From contig JALOKS010000105.1 of assembly GCA_025456385.1 (NCBI GenBank), forward strand, positions 1 through 8,246: DNA of 8,246 nt. Direction: 5' to 3'. Origin of the DNA: Thermoanaerobaculales bacterium (GTDB taxonomy: Bacteria > Acidobacteriota > Thermoanaerobaculia > Thermoanaerobaculales > Sulfomarinibacteraceae). This document shows positions 1-6,126 of the stretch, in pieces (the stretch's first letter is position 1; every line of letters starts with the position of its first letter). The position numbers were made by a program, and so were the translations under genes. Below the pieces are notes generated by a model. That model searched no databases and had not been told where the DNA came from. It was given only the letters and a program-made list of their open reading frames with translations.

Positions 1-380
1 ACGAGCTCGTCGAGCAGCGCCTCCGGATCGCCGCCGGCGGCGGCGAAGGGACGCAGGTTGACCCGCACCAGCGGGGGATCGCCGCCGAGCGCCTCGCAGG
101 CTGGCTCCTCCGCGAGCGACGCCGCGAGACCCGCGAGCTCGCGCTCGAGGTAGGTGCGCGCCGCCTCCCTGTTCGGGATCGCGTGGCCGGGGCCGAAGAC
201 CGACTGGTGGAGGAGCTTGTAGAGGTCCTCGGCACCGGCGAGGGGGTGCGAGCGCAGGTGGTCGCCGAAGGCGAGCATGATGCCGGCGAGCGGGTCGGCC
301 GGCTCGGCGATCGGCTCGTCGGCAGCCGCAGCAAGCGGCGCGGCGAGCAGCGCGAGGAGAACGGCGATGAGGATCGGCAC
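1..380 (-). CDS. Secreted protein of unknown function, N-terminal part (3' end off the window)
   Basis: The gene reads leftward from a GTG at 380-378 and runs off the left edge after 126 codons, so it is partial at its C-terminus. A GGGAG stretch 6 bases upstream supports the start. The first ~20 residues (VPILIAVLLALLAAPLAAAA) form a clear signal peptide with an Ala-rich cleavage region, so export is likely. After it comes a motif region around residues 43-75 with DLYKLLHQSVFGPGHAI, then an acidic/Arg helix, then RVNLRPFAAAGGDPEALLDEL near the edge. I recognise this YK-LHQ-FGPGHAI pattern only as belonging to uncharacterised bacterial proteins and know no assigned function. It is separated from the upstream carboxypeptidase gene by 111 bases containing a repeat remnant, so it may have its own promoter. 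It is certain to be coding: reading frame, signal peptide and ribosome site agree. Its role is unknown. Confidence 0.8.
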   Translation of the reverse strand, partial: MPILIAVLLALLAAPLAAAADEPIAEPADPLAGIMLAFGDHLRSHPLAGAEDLYKLLHQSVFGPGHAIPNREAARTYLERELAGLAASLAEEPACEALGGDPPLVRVNLRPFAAAGGDPEALLDEL

Positions 381-439
381 GGCGGCTCCCTGTCGCGACG
401 GCCGCCAAGCGGGCGGCGGTGCCGCGGCTGATCAGGTCG

Positions 440-477
440 CCGAGTCGAAGGACCCCGTGACGCCGGATCGCAGACCC
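440..477. repeat. Dispersed repeat remnant (right half of the GTCATCC...GTCGAAGGATC element)
   Basis: The stretch GAGTCGAAGGACCCCGTGA at 442-460 recurs at 7281-7299 with one difference. The longer 442-471 matches the reverse complement of 7331-7360 with 3 differences in 30 bases, and weaker similarity continues to about 477. It lies in the 111-base spacer between the S13 peptidase stop and the start of the next minus-strand gene. It looks like a truncated copy of the element that is multiplied at 7140-7400. No open frame of its own is credible. Confidence 0.75.
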
Positions 478-491
478 ATGCCCGCTCGCCC

Positions 492-1970
492 TCAGCGCGC
501 GAGCAGCGGGCGGGCGCTGCCGAACCAGTGGACCTCGGCGAAGGTGTCGCAGAAGGGCAGCTCGGGGCCGCAGGGGCGCTGGACGACGCCGCCGGTGCGG
601 GCCGTGAGCTCGAGCAGCCAGCTCTGCTGCACGCGGCGCCAGTGGTCCTCGCGCCAGCCGCTCGACGGCGACGCGACGCAGAAGAGGACCCGGCCGAGCT
701 CGGGGCTCGTGTAGATCCCGCCCAGCACGGCGACGCCGCCGTCGGTCTGCACCAGGGTGCCGGTCTTGACGGCGAGGGCGCCCTCGAAGCTCGAGGCCGC
801 GAGCTTGGGGTACTTGCGGCTGGTGGCGCCGGGGTCGCAGCCGACCACGGGCAGCAGGTCGGACGGCGCGAGGCCCCGCGCGGCCGCACTGGCGATGAAG
901 GCGCGCATCAGGCGCACGCCGGTGCGCGCGGTGATGCGGTTGTGGAGCTCGCCGGAGGCGGTCTCGAGCTCGATCGAGCCCGCCGGCAGCTCGAGGCGCT
1001 GCTCGAGGAAGGCCTGCAGGCCGGCCGGCCCGCCGAGGCCGTCGGCGACCCGCACGATGTCGTTGTTGGAGTAGACGTTGAAGCGGCGCAGCATGGCCGG
1101 CAGCGGGTTCGAGAGGTGGACCGCGAGCAGGCGCCAGTCGGGCGGCGCGTCGACGACGACCGGACCGGTGATCTCGATCCGCGGCGGCACGGCCGGATCC
1201 CAGCCGCGGCGCGCACACACCGCCTGCCAGGCGGCGCGCGTCGAGCGGTCCCAGCGTTTCGGGTCGAGCATCATCTTGAGGCGGCGGCCCATCAGCTCGG
1301 CACGTGCCCGCGGCTCGACCACCCGCTTCTCGGCGCCGTGCTCCCAGCCGACCCAGAGGTCGCCGCCGATCGCGAGCCCGCCCTCGACCCGGGTGAGCAG
1401 CAGCAGGTTGAGCTGGCGCGCGAGGAGGAAGACGTTCTCGGCGTGGAAGTCGGGGTCGCCGCCGCCCTCGACGACCAGCGTGCCCGTGAGCAGGCCGCTC
1501 TTCTTGTCCCACTCGCCCGCGGCGCCGACGGCCGTGCGGTAGCGGTGCTCGGGGCCGAGGCGCTCGAGGGCCCACAGCGAGGTGCCGACCTTGATCAGCG
1601 AGGCCGGGTTGAACGGCGTGTCGGCGCCCTGGCTCGCGAGCACCGCGCCCTCGAAGGTCTCGACGTGGAAGAGCAGCGTGTCGCGGTCGGGCGGGGCGGC
1701 GGGGTCGGCGGCGGCGACGCCGGCCGCGGCGAGGGCGGCGACGAGGCCGCAGGCGGCAAGGATGCGAAGCGCCGCGATCCCCCACCTGCGGCAGGCGCCA
1801 GCCGGCCGCTGGAGGTCGCGCTCGGGCCGGCGGCCTTCGCCCACTCGGCGTGCGATCGCGGCGAGGGCGGGAACGGCGGCGGGGCGCCGCAGCCCGCCGG
1901 CCCGCCGTCGCCGGCGGAGCTCGGCCGGGCGCACGCCGCACACGAGGCCCGCGACCGCCGTGCCGCGCAC
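492..1970 (-). CDS. dacB: D-alanyl-D-alanine carboxypeptidase/endopeptidase, peptidase family S13 (PBP4-like)
   Basis: This is a serine-type penicillin-binding protein expected to act in the periplasm on peptidoglycan peptides, removing the terminal D-Ala or cutting cross-links. All three active-site motifs are present in order: SLIK (residues 124-127, Ser nucleophile and Lys), SNN (301-303), and KTG (402-404). S13-typical surroundings are also seen: LVVEGGGDP (166-173), ASGELHNR (338-345), LLPVVGCDPG (372-381). A hydrophobic stretch at about residues 64-88 ending AAGVAAAD is the likely signal peptide, leaving a mature chain of about 404 residues, somewhat short for the family. The start is uncertain. 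The GTG at 1970 lies 4 bases after the upstream stop and has GGGAG about 9 bases ahead, but it gives an Arg-rich 60-residue extension before the signal peptide. In-frame GTGs at 1943, 1934 and 1844 (residues 10, 13 and 43) are alternatives. The near-abutting spacing implies coupling to the FAD oxidase gene. Confidence 0.88.
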   Translation of the reverse strand: MRGTAVAGLVCGVRPAELRRRRRAGGLRRPAAVPALAAIARRVGEGRRPERDLQRPAGACRRWGIAALRILAACGLVAALAAAGVAAADPAAPPDRDTLLFHVETFEGAVLASQGADTPFNPASLIKVGTSLWALERLGPEHRYRTAVGAAGEWDKKSGLLTGTLVVEGGGDPDFHAENVFLLARQLNLLLLTRVEGGLAIGGDLWVGWEHGAEKRVVEPRARAELMGRRLKMMLDPKRWDRSTRAAWQAVCARRGWDPAVPPRIEITGPVVVDAPPDWRLLAVHLSNPLPAMLRRFNVYSNNDIVRVADGLGGPAGLQAFLEQRLELPAGSIELETASGELHNRITARTGVRLMRAFIASAAARGLAPSDLLPVVGCDPGATSRKYPKLAASSFEGALAVKTGTLVQTDGGVAVLGGIYTSPELGRVLFCVASPSSGWREDHWRRVQQSWLLELTARTGGVVQRPCGPELPFCDTFAEVHWFGSARPLLAR

Positions 1971-1974
1971 GCCC

Positions 1975-3390
1975 TCAGCTCCCGTCCAGCAGGCGGTCGG
2001 CGAGGCCCGAGCGCAGCGTGCGGTCGGGGTCGAGCCGCGCCTTGAGCTCGGCGAGGCGCGCGAGCTGGCCGTCGCGGAAGGTGTCGCGGTAGAGCGCCGC
2101 CGGCAGGGCCGCGTCCTTGGCCGGGTAGAAGCGGCCGCCGGCGTCGACCACCGGCCCGGCGAGCTCGCGGACCATCGCCCACAGCTCGGCGCGGCGGCGC
2201 GGCGGGACCGGGAAATCGAGGGCGAGCGAGAAGCCGTCGACCCCGTGGCTCATGAGGAAGGGGTCCGGGCGGTGGCGCTTGAGCACGGCCAGAAACGAGG
2301 GCATGCCGCACTCGAGGCAGACCTCGAGCTGGTTGCGGAAGACCTCCTCGGCGCGCGCGATCGGCACGAAGCTCTGGTGCTGGATGAGGCCGCCCGGCAG
2401 ATAGACCTTCTTCCAGTCGGGCACGTAGTCGAGCAGGAAGGAGAAGGCGGCGAGCGACTGGCGGTAGGTCTTCCGGTTGCCGAGGGTGCTGCCGCTGAGG
2501 TACTTCGCGAGGTTGATCGCCCGCATCCCCGGCCGGTTGGTGAAGGGCGCGAGCAGGCGCCACATCTGGCTCTTGGGCACGACACCGAGCAGCGTCGACG
2601 GCAGGTCCTGCGCCGCGGCGGAGAGGCTCGCCCCGGGCCGCGGGTCCTCCCCGGGCTCGAGGTGGCGCGCGAAGTGGAGCAGGCCGCGGCCGAGGGCCGC
2701 GCCGCGGGCGAAGGCGTCGAGCCAGCCGACCACGTACTCCCAGCGGTCCTTGGCCTCGTCGGTGAGGCGGAGCAGGGTCGCGAGGTCGGGGGCCGCGACC
2801 GCCCGCACCTCGACCAGGCCCGAGTACACCTTCTTCAGCTGCAGCCGGGCGCGGGTGATGATGCCGAGCTGGCCGAAGGAGCCGATGACGGCGCGGAAGA
2901 GCTCGGGCTCGCGCTCGGGCGAGAGCGTGAGCGCGTCGCCGCGCGGCGTCACCAGGTCGAGCTCGAGGCAGTGCTCGCCGAGGGTGCCGCGGACCCAGTT
3001 GTTCTTGCCGTGGACGTTCATCGCCAGCGCGCCGCCGATGGTCGGCGCCATGGTGCCGGTCACCACCGGCGGCCACCAGCCGTCGGCGATCGTCATCCGC
3101 CACAGCGCGCCGAGCGAGACGCCGGGCTCGACGTCGACGATGCCGCCCTCCGGGTCCCAGCGCAGGACGCGGTCGAGGCCGGAGCAGTCGAGCACGGCCG
3201 ACTCGGCGCGCAGCGCGGCGTCGCCGTAGGAGCAGCCGGCGCCGCGCAGGGCGAGCGGCATGCCCGCCGCGCGCACCTCGGAGAGCGCCTCGGCGAGGCC
3301 GGCGGCGTCGGCCGGGCGGAAGACGTAGCCGGCGCCGCCGACGGCCATGCCCCAGCCTTCGACCCACTGCAGGCGCTGCGCCCACTCCAT
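1975..3390 (-). CDS. FAD-dependent oxidoreductase, DprE1-like (decaprenyl-phosphoryl-ribose 2'-oxidase family)
   Basis: 471 residues from the ATG at 3390. A VAO/PCMH-type FAD-binding domain carries RGAGCSYGD (49-57), a second nucleotide-binding stretch GTMAPTIGGALAMNVHGKNN (112-131) and GSFGQLGIITRA. The C-terminal half matches my memory of mycobacterial DprE1: LLDYVPDWKKVYLPGGLIQHQ, SFLAVLKR, GFSLALDFP and YPAKD, with K425 at the place of the DprE1 active-site Lys418. In actinobacteria DprE1 oxidises the 2'-OH of decaprenyl-phosphoryl-ribose to a keto intermediate that DprE2 reduces to the arabinose epimer. The substrate here is inferred only. The residue aligned with the benzothiazinone-reactive Cys387 is Ala390. 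The start at 3390 sits 2 bases after the SDR stop; a TTG at 3459 is possible but would overlap the upstream gene by 67 bases and adds a low-complexity leader. The tight link to a DprE2-like SDR strongly supports the family call. Confidence 0.88.
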   Translation of the reverse strand: MEWAQRLQWVEGWGMAVGGAGYVFRPADAAGLAEALSEVRAAGMPLALRGAGCSYGDAALRAESAVLDCSGLDRVLRWDPEGGIVDVEPGVSLGALWRMTIADGWWPPVVTGTMAPTIGGALAMNVHGKNNWVRGTLGEHCLELDLVTPRGDALTLSPEREPELFRAVIGSFGQLGIITRARLQLKKVYSGLVEVRAVAAPDLATLLRLTDEAKDRWEYVVGWLDAFARGAALGRGLLHFARHLEPGEDPRPGASLSAAAQDLPSTLLGVVPKSQMWRLLAPFTNRPGMRAINLAKYLSGSTLGNRKTYRQSLAAFSFLLDYVPDWKKVYLPGGLIQHQSFVPIARAEEVFRNQLEVCLECGMPSFLAVLKRHRPDPFLMSHGVDGFSLALDFPVPPRRRAELWAMVRELAGPVVDAGGRFYPAKDAALPAALYRDTFRDGQLARLAELKARLDPDRTLRSGLADRLLDGS

Positions 3391-3392
3391 GG

Positions 3393-4148
3393 TCAGATGC
3401 CGAGCCTGGTGAAGATGAAGGAGGGGATCGCGCGGACCACCGCCATCAGCAGGCGCCAACGCGCCGGCACGTAGGCCTCGACGGCGCCGCGGCGCGCCTT
3501 GGCGAGGATGATCTCGGCCGCGCGCTCGGCCGGGATGAGCCAGAACAGGCCCTTGCGGCCGCGGGTCATGGCGGTGTCGACGAAGCCCGGCTTGATCGTC
3601 ACCACCGTGACCCCGCGGCGCGCGACGCGGTTGCGCAGGCCCTCGAGGTACGCGTGGAGGCCGGCCTTGGAGGCGCCGTACACGGGGTTGGGGGCGCGGC
3701 CGCGGTCGCCGGCCACCGAGCCGATGCCGACGATGGTGCCGCGGCCGAGCCGCGCCATGCGATCCGCCACCGGGTTGAGCCAGGCGACTGCGCCGAGGAG
3801 GTTGATGTCGAGCATCTCGCGGTCCTTGGCGGTGTCGAACTCGTCGAGCCCGACCGCCGGCATCACCCCCGCCGCGTACACCGCGAGGTCGAGGCCGCCG
3901 AGGCGGCGCGCGATCTCCGGCACCAGCTCCGGAACGTCGCCGAGCGACCGCACGTCGTGGGCGACGGCGAGGGCGCGGTCCAGACCGTAGGCGGCGTTGA
4001 TCTCGGCCGTGATGCGCTGCAGCTCGTCCTCGCGCCGCGCCACCAGGGCGACCCGCGCGCCGTCGGCGGCGAGCCTCCGCGCGAGCGCCTCGCCGATGCC
4101 CGACGACGCGCCGATCACCACCGCGTGCTTGAACTGCGAAGCCGGCAC
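3393..4148 (-). CDS. Short-chain dehydrogenase/reductase, DprE2-like
   Basis: 251 residues from a GTG at 4148, preceded by a strong GGGAGGAG ribosome site 7 bases upstream. It is a classical SDR: cofactor loop IGASSGIG (12-19); ARRE (37-40) after the second strand, which favours NADP(H); AAG (92-94); and catalytic N116, S144, Y157 and K161 (YGASK). The C-terminus (PARWRLLMAVVRAIPSFIFTRLGI spans the last ~24 residues; key parts RWRLLM and IPSFIF) closely resembles the tail of mycobacterial DprE2, as does SVAGDRGRAPNPVYGASKAG. It is followed after 2 bases by the DprE1-like oxidase, the partner order expected of a two-step epimerase. The probable role is reduction of the keto-sugar intermediate made by that oxidase on a polyprenyl-phosphate carrier. 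The true sugar is unknown. A generic SDR with another substrate remains possible, but the pairing makes this less likely. Confidence 0.88.
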   Translation of the reverse strand: MPASQFKHAVVIGASSGIGEALARRLAADGARVALVARREDELQRITAEINAAYGLDRALAVAHDVRSLGDVPELVPEIARRLGGLDLAVYAAGVMPAVGLDEFDTAKDREMLDINLLGAVAWLNPVADRMARLGRGTIVGIGSVAGDRGRAPNPVYGASKAGLHAYLEGLRNRVARRGVTVVTIKPGFVDTAMTRGRKGLFWLIPAERAAEIILAKARRGAVEAYVPARWRLLMAVVRAIPSFIFTRLGI

Positions 4149-4153
4149 GGCCG

Positions 4154-4177
4154 CTCTCCTCCCTGGAAATTATCCCA
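4154..4177 (-). promoter_or_regulatory. Candidate extended -10 promoter and ribosome site ahead of the SDR/DprE1-like genes
   Basis: Read on the minus strand, the 47-base gap after the deacetylase stop contains TGGGATAAT (4177-4169), an extended -10 match standing out in otherwise GC-only DNA. It is followed closely by GGGAGGAGAG (4163-4154), the Shine-Dalgarno for the GTG at 4148. A transcript from here would start near 4162 with a very short leader. No convincing -35 is visible; TTCACC at 15 bases spacing is the best. The two genes may therefore be transcribed both from here and by read-through from the deacetylase gene. Confidence 0.35.
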
Positions 4178-4195
4178 CGGGCTCAGCCGGGTGAA

Positions 4196-6058
4196 TCATC
4201 CGGGCTCGGCGATCGCGAGCTCGAGGCGGGAGCGCGCCTCGGCGACCCGGGTGTCGTAGTCGGCGCCGGAGACCCTCTCCTTGAGGGCGGGCGACACCGG
4301 CAGCACCATCGGGTAGCCCCGCCACTCGAGCACCGCGCCGCTCGCCCGGTCGACGACCTTGCGCCCGGCGATCAGGCTCGAGGCCTCCGGCAGCGGGGTG
4401 TCGGCGAACAGCGCCTCGAGGGCCTGCGCCAGCGCCTCGTGCTCGGGCTCGAGGAAGCGGACCCGGCGCCGGCTCTGGATGGCGACGTGGTAGCTCGAGG
4501 GGACGTAGTAGATGCCGTCGAGCTCGAGGATCTCGGACACGGCGATGAGCCAGCCGAAGATCTCCTTGAGGAGCCCGAGCCCGGGGTGGCTCTGGCCGGG
4601 CAGCTGCCGCCGGAAGGGCCCGAAGTGCGCGCGCGGGTTCTGCAGCAGCAGCCACTCGATGACCAGCAGCTGGCAGCCGGGGCAGACCCGCGTGCTGCGG
4701 TTGACCCGCAGCTCCATCAGCAGCTCGCCGCAGTCGGGCTCGGAGAAGATGCGCACCGTGTCGCCGACGCTCCCCGTGAGGTCGACCTCGACGGAGGGGT
4801 GGCGGAAGCCCAGCAGCCGCAGCCGGTCGAGGATGCCGAGGCGCTCGAGCAGCAGCTCGACGCCCTGCGGCGAGAAGTGGGCGAGGAAGCGGGTGCGCCG
4901 CGGCGCCTCCGGCATGATGCCGACCAGGTCGTCCTCGGTCAGCCGCCACGAGAAGGCGCTCGGCTCGGCGGTCAGGGACGAGGGGTCGAGCTCGCCGCGG
5001 ATGCGCTGGAAGCGCCGCATCACGAGCTCGGCGTCGTCCGGCATGCGCACGATCTTGCCGCTGACCAGCCAGGCGAGGAAGCGTGCGCTGTAGCGCCAGC
5101 TGCTGCTGCCGTAGCCGCCGCCGAGCAGAACCACCAGCGGCACCCGGCGCCGCGGCCGCCGCAGCAGCTCGACCACCAGGCGATCGCGGCGCAGCATGCC
5201 GTCGGCCGAGATCCGCCAGTTGCCGAGCTCGTCGTCGGCGGCGGGATCGGAGCCGGCGATGTAGATCACCAGGCCGGGACGGAACTCGGTCATCACGTCG
5301 GGCAGGGTCTTGAGCAGGGTGCCCAGGTAGAGCTCGTCCTCGACGTCGGGGCCGAGCGCGATCGCGGTCGAGGCGACGGCCTCGGTCGGCCCCCAGTGCT
5401 GGTTGTGGACCGAGTAGGTGTAGACCGTCGAGTCGTGGGCGAAGATCTCGCGCGTCCCGTTGCCGTCGTGGATGTCGAGGTCGACGACCAGGATCGGCTC
5501 CTTGAAGCCCTTGGCCCGCAGGCGCGTGACCGCCACCGCGATGTCGTTGTAGATGCAGAAGCCGAGGCCGCGGTCGCGCGCCGCGTGGTGGAATCCGCCG
5601 CCGAGGTTGACCGCGGTCGAGCGGCTCTGCAGGGCGAGGCGCGTCGCCTGGATGGTGCCTCCGGTCGCCAGGCGCTGGAGCTCGACGACACGCTCGATCA
5701 CGTCGTCGTTCAGGCGCTCGCCGAAGATCCGCTCGGTCACCGTGGGGTCGAGGCCGAGGCTCTCGAGGTACTCGGGCCGGTGCACGCGCAGCAGGCTGCG
5801 CAGCGCCGGCCGCCGCGGCACCGACACGTCGTCGCCGTCGAGCAGGCCCTCGTCCTCGAGCAGGCCGATGATCTTCTGCCCCCGCAGGGGGTCCATCGGC
5901 GTGCCCGCGACCACCTGCGCGTAGCCGTCGTGGTAGACGAAGCGCACCCGCGAGGCGCGCCAGCGGCCGCGCCACTGCCGCCAGCGCCGCCGCAGCAGCC
6001 GTCCGTAGCGGATCATCAAACCGGGGCTGTGGTTGGCGGGCGGGACCGCGTTCGCCAT
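4196..6058 (-). CDS. Histone deacetylase/acetoin-utilisation fold protein with large C-terminal extension
   Basis: 620 residues. Residues ~38-335 form an arginase/deacetylase-fold domain: YHDGYAQ (42-48), NLGGGFHHA with the His pair 157-158, VDLDIHDGNGT giving zinc ligands D195 and H197, AGSDP with D271 as third ligand, and LGGGYG with catalytic Tyr316. All catalytic positions are intact, so hydrolysis of an acetylated substrate (acetyl-lysine, acetyl-polyamine or a similar amide) is expected in the cytoplasm. Typical family members are 300-380 residues. Here about 275 further residues follow, including CPGC (459-462), LPGQSHPGLG (486-495) and PSSYHVA (520-526), which I cannot assign to a named domain. 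The N-terminus is Arg/Trp-rich (residues 17-39). The ATG at 6058 has no Shine-Dalgarno but lies 6 bases after a TATACT box; Met15 is the alternative start. The gene ends 47 bases before the SDR gene. Confidence 0.88.
   Translation of the reverse strand: MANAVPPANHSPGLMIRYGRLLRRRWRQWRGRWRASRVRFVYHDGYAQVVAGTPMDPLRGQKIIGLLEDEGLLDGDDVSVPRRPALRSLLRVHRPEYLESLGLDPTVTERIFGERLNDDVIERVVELQRLATGGTIQATRLALQSRSTAVNLGGGFHHAARDRGLGFCIYNDIAVAVTRLRAKGFKEPILVVDLDIHDGNGTREIFAHDSTVYTYSVHNQHWGPTEAVASTAIALGPDVEDELYLGTLLKTLPDVMTEFRPGLVIYIAGSDPAADDELGNWRISADGMLRRDRLVVELLRRPRRRVPLVVLLGGGYGSSSWRYSARFLAWLVSGKIVRMPDDAELVMRRFQRIRGELDPSSLTAEPSAFSWRLTEDDLVGIMPEAPRRTRFLAHFSPQGVELLLERLGILDRLRLLGFRHPSVEVDLTGSVGDTVRIFSEPDCGELLMELRVNRSTRVCPGCQLLVIEWLLLQNPRAHFGPFRRQLPGQSHPGLGLLKEIFGWLIAVSEILELDGIYYVPSSYHVAIQSRRRVRFLEPEHEALAQALEALFADTPLPEASSLIAGRKVVDRASGAVLEWRGYPMVLPVSPALKERVSGADYDTRVAEARSRLELAIAEPG
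4199..5026 (-). other. Unassigned C-terminal domain of the deacetylase-fold protein
   Basis: This covers residues ~345-620 of the protein. The composition is that of a folded domain with alternating hydrophobic strands and helices: GFRHPSVEVDLTGSVGDTVR, then a strand MELRVNRS, then CPGC, then a helix LLVIEWLLLQNP, then LPGQSHPGLG, then a helix and YYVPSSYHVA. The stretch with GQ-HPGLG followed by a helix and YHVA looks like a conserved functional site and vaguely recalls the glycine-rich loop of acyltransferases, but I cannot place it in that family. Cys443, Cys459, Cys462 and His491 could bind a metal; this is speculation. Domain borders are estimates. Confidence 0.6.
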
Positions 6059-6070
6059 GTCGAGAGTATA
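6059..6070 (-). promoter_or_regulatory. Candidate -10 box (TATACT) for a leaderless deacetylase-gene transcript
   Basis: On the minus strand TATACT lies at 6070-6065, then six bases CTCGAC, then the ATG at 6058. A transcript initiating 6-7 bases after the box would begin at or next to the start codon. The absence of any purine-rich ribosome site upstream of this ATG agrees with leaderless translation. No good -35 is seen at 16-18 bases; that zone is the octamer repeat. Confidence 0.35.
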
Positions 6071-6084
6071 GACCGGCTTCGTTT

Positions 6085-6120
6085 AACGTTCGCACGTTCA
6101 AACGTTTAAACGTTCGAACG
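6085..6120. repeat. Tandem 8-base repeat AACGTTYR, about 4.5 copies, forming a long imperfect palindrome
   Basis: Four octamers AACGTTCG, CACGTTCA, AACGTTTA and AACGTTCG run from 6085 to 6116, followed by AACG. Because AACGTT is self-complementary, 6101-6114 is a perfect 14-base palindrome. With a single mismatched pair, 6095-6120 forms a 26-base palindrome. It lies between the stop of the TraB-like gene and the promoter of the deacetylase gene. It could act as an operator, transcription attenuator or terminator hairpin (no T run on either strand), or it may be a non-functional repeat family. It is strikingly AT-rich against its surroundings. Confidence 0.8.
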
Positions 6121-6126
6121 GCGGCC

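Noticed and set aside
528..2045. 505-codon plus-strand frame opposite the S13 peptidase
   Set aside because: Shadow frame. The minus strand carries SLIK, SNN and KTG in correct order.
1595..3385. 596-codon second minus-strand frame overlapping the oxidase and peptidase
   Set aside because: Arg/Pro/Ala-only composition, a frame-shifted reading of the two real genes.
3391..3459. Upstream TTG start at 3459 for the DprE1-like gene
   Set aside because: It would overlap the SDR coding end by 67 bases and add an unconserved leader. The ATG at 3390 directly follows the SDR stop.
1582..3474. 630-codon open frame on the plus strand, opposite the FAD oxidase
   Set aside because: It is antisense to a gene with clear family motifs. 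Its translation is Arg/Ala/Glu/Gly-rich low complexity without any domain, the usual product of very GC-rich DNA.
4170..6101. 643-codon minus-strand frame overlapping the deacetylase, beginning in the octamer repeat
   Set aside because: Starts inside the repeat and gives an Arg/Pro/Ala-rich shifted reading. The alternate frame has the full deacetylase motif set.
4439..6109. 556-codon open frame on the plus strand, opposite the deacetylase
   Set aside because: Complementary shadow of a recognised gene, with low-complexity Leu/Ala/Val/Glu/Gln composition and no motif.
6095..6120. Rho-independent terminator for the TraB-like gene
   Set aside because: The palindrome is strong but AT-containing, with no T run on the minus-strand side. 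Kept as a repeat, not as a terminator.
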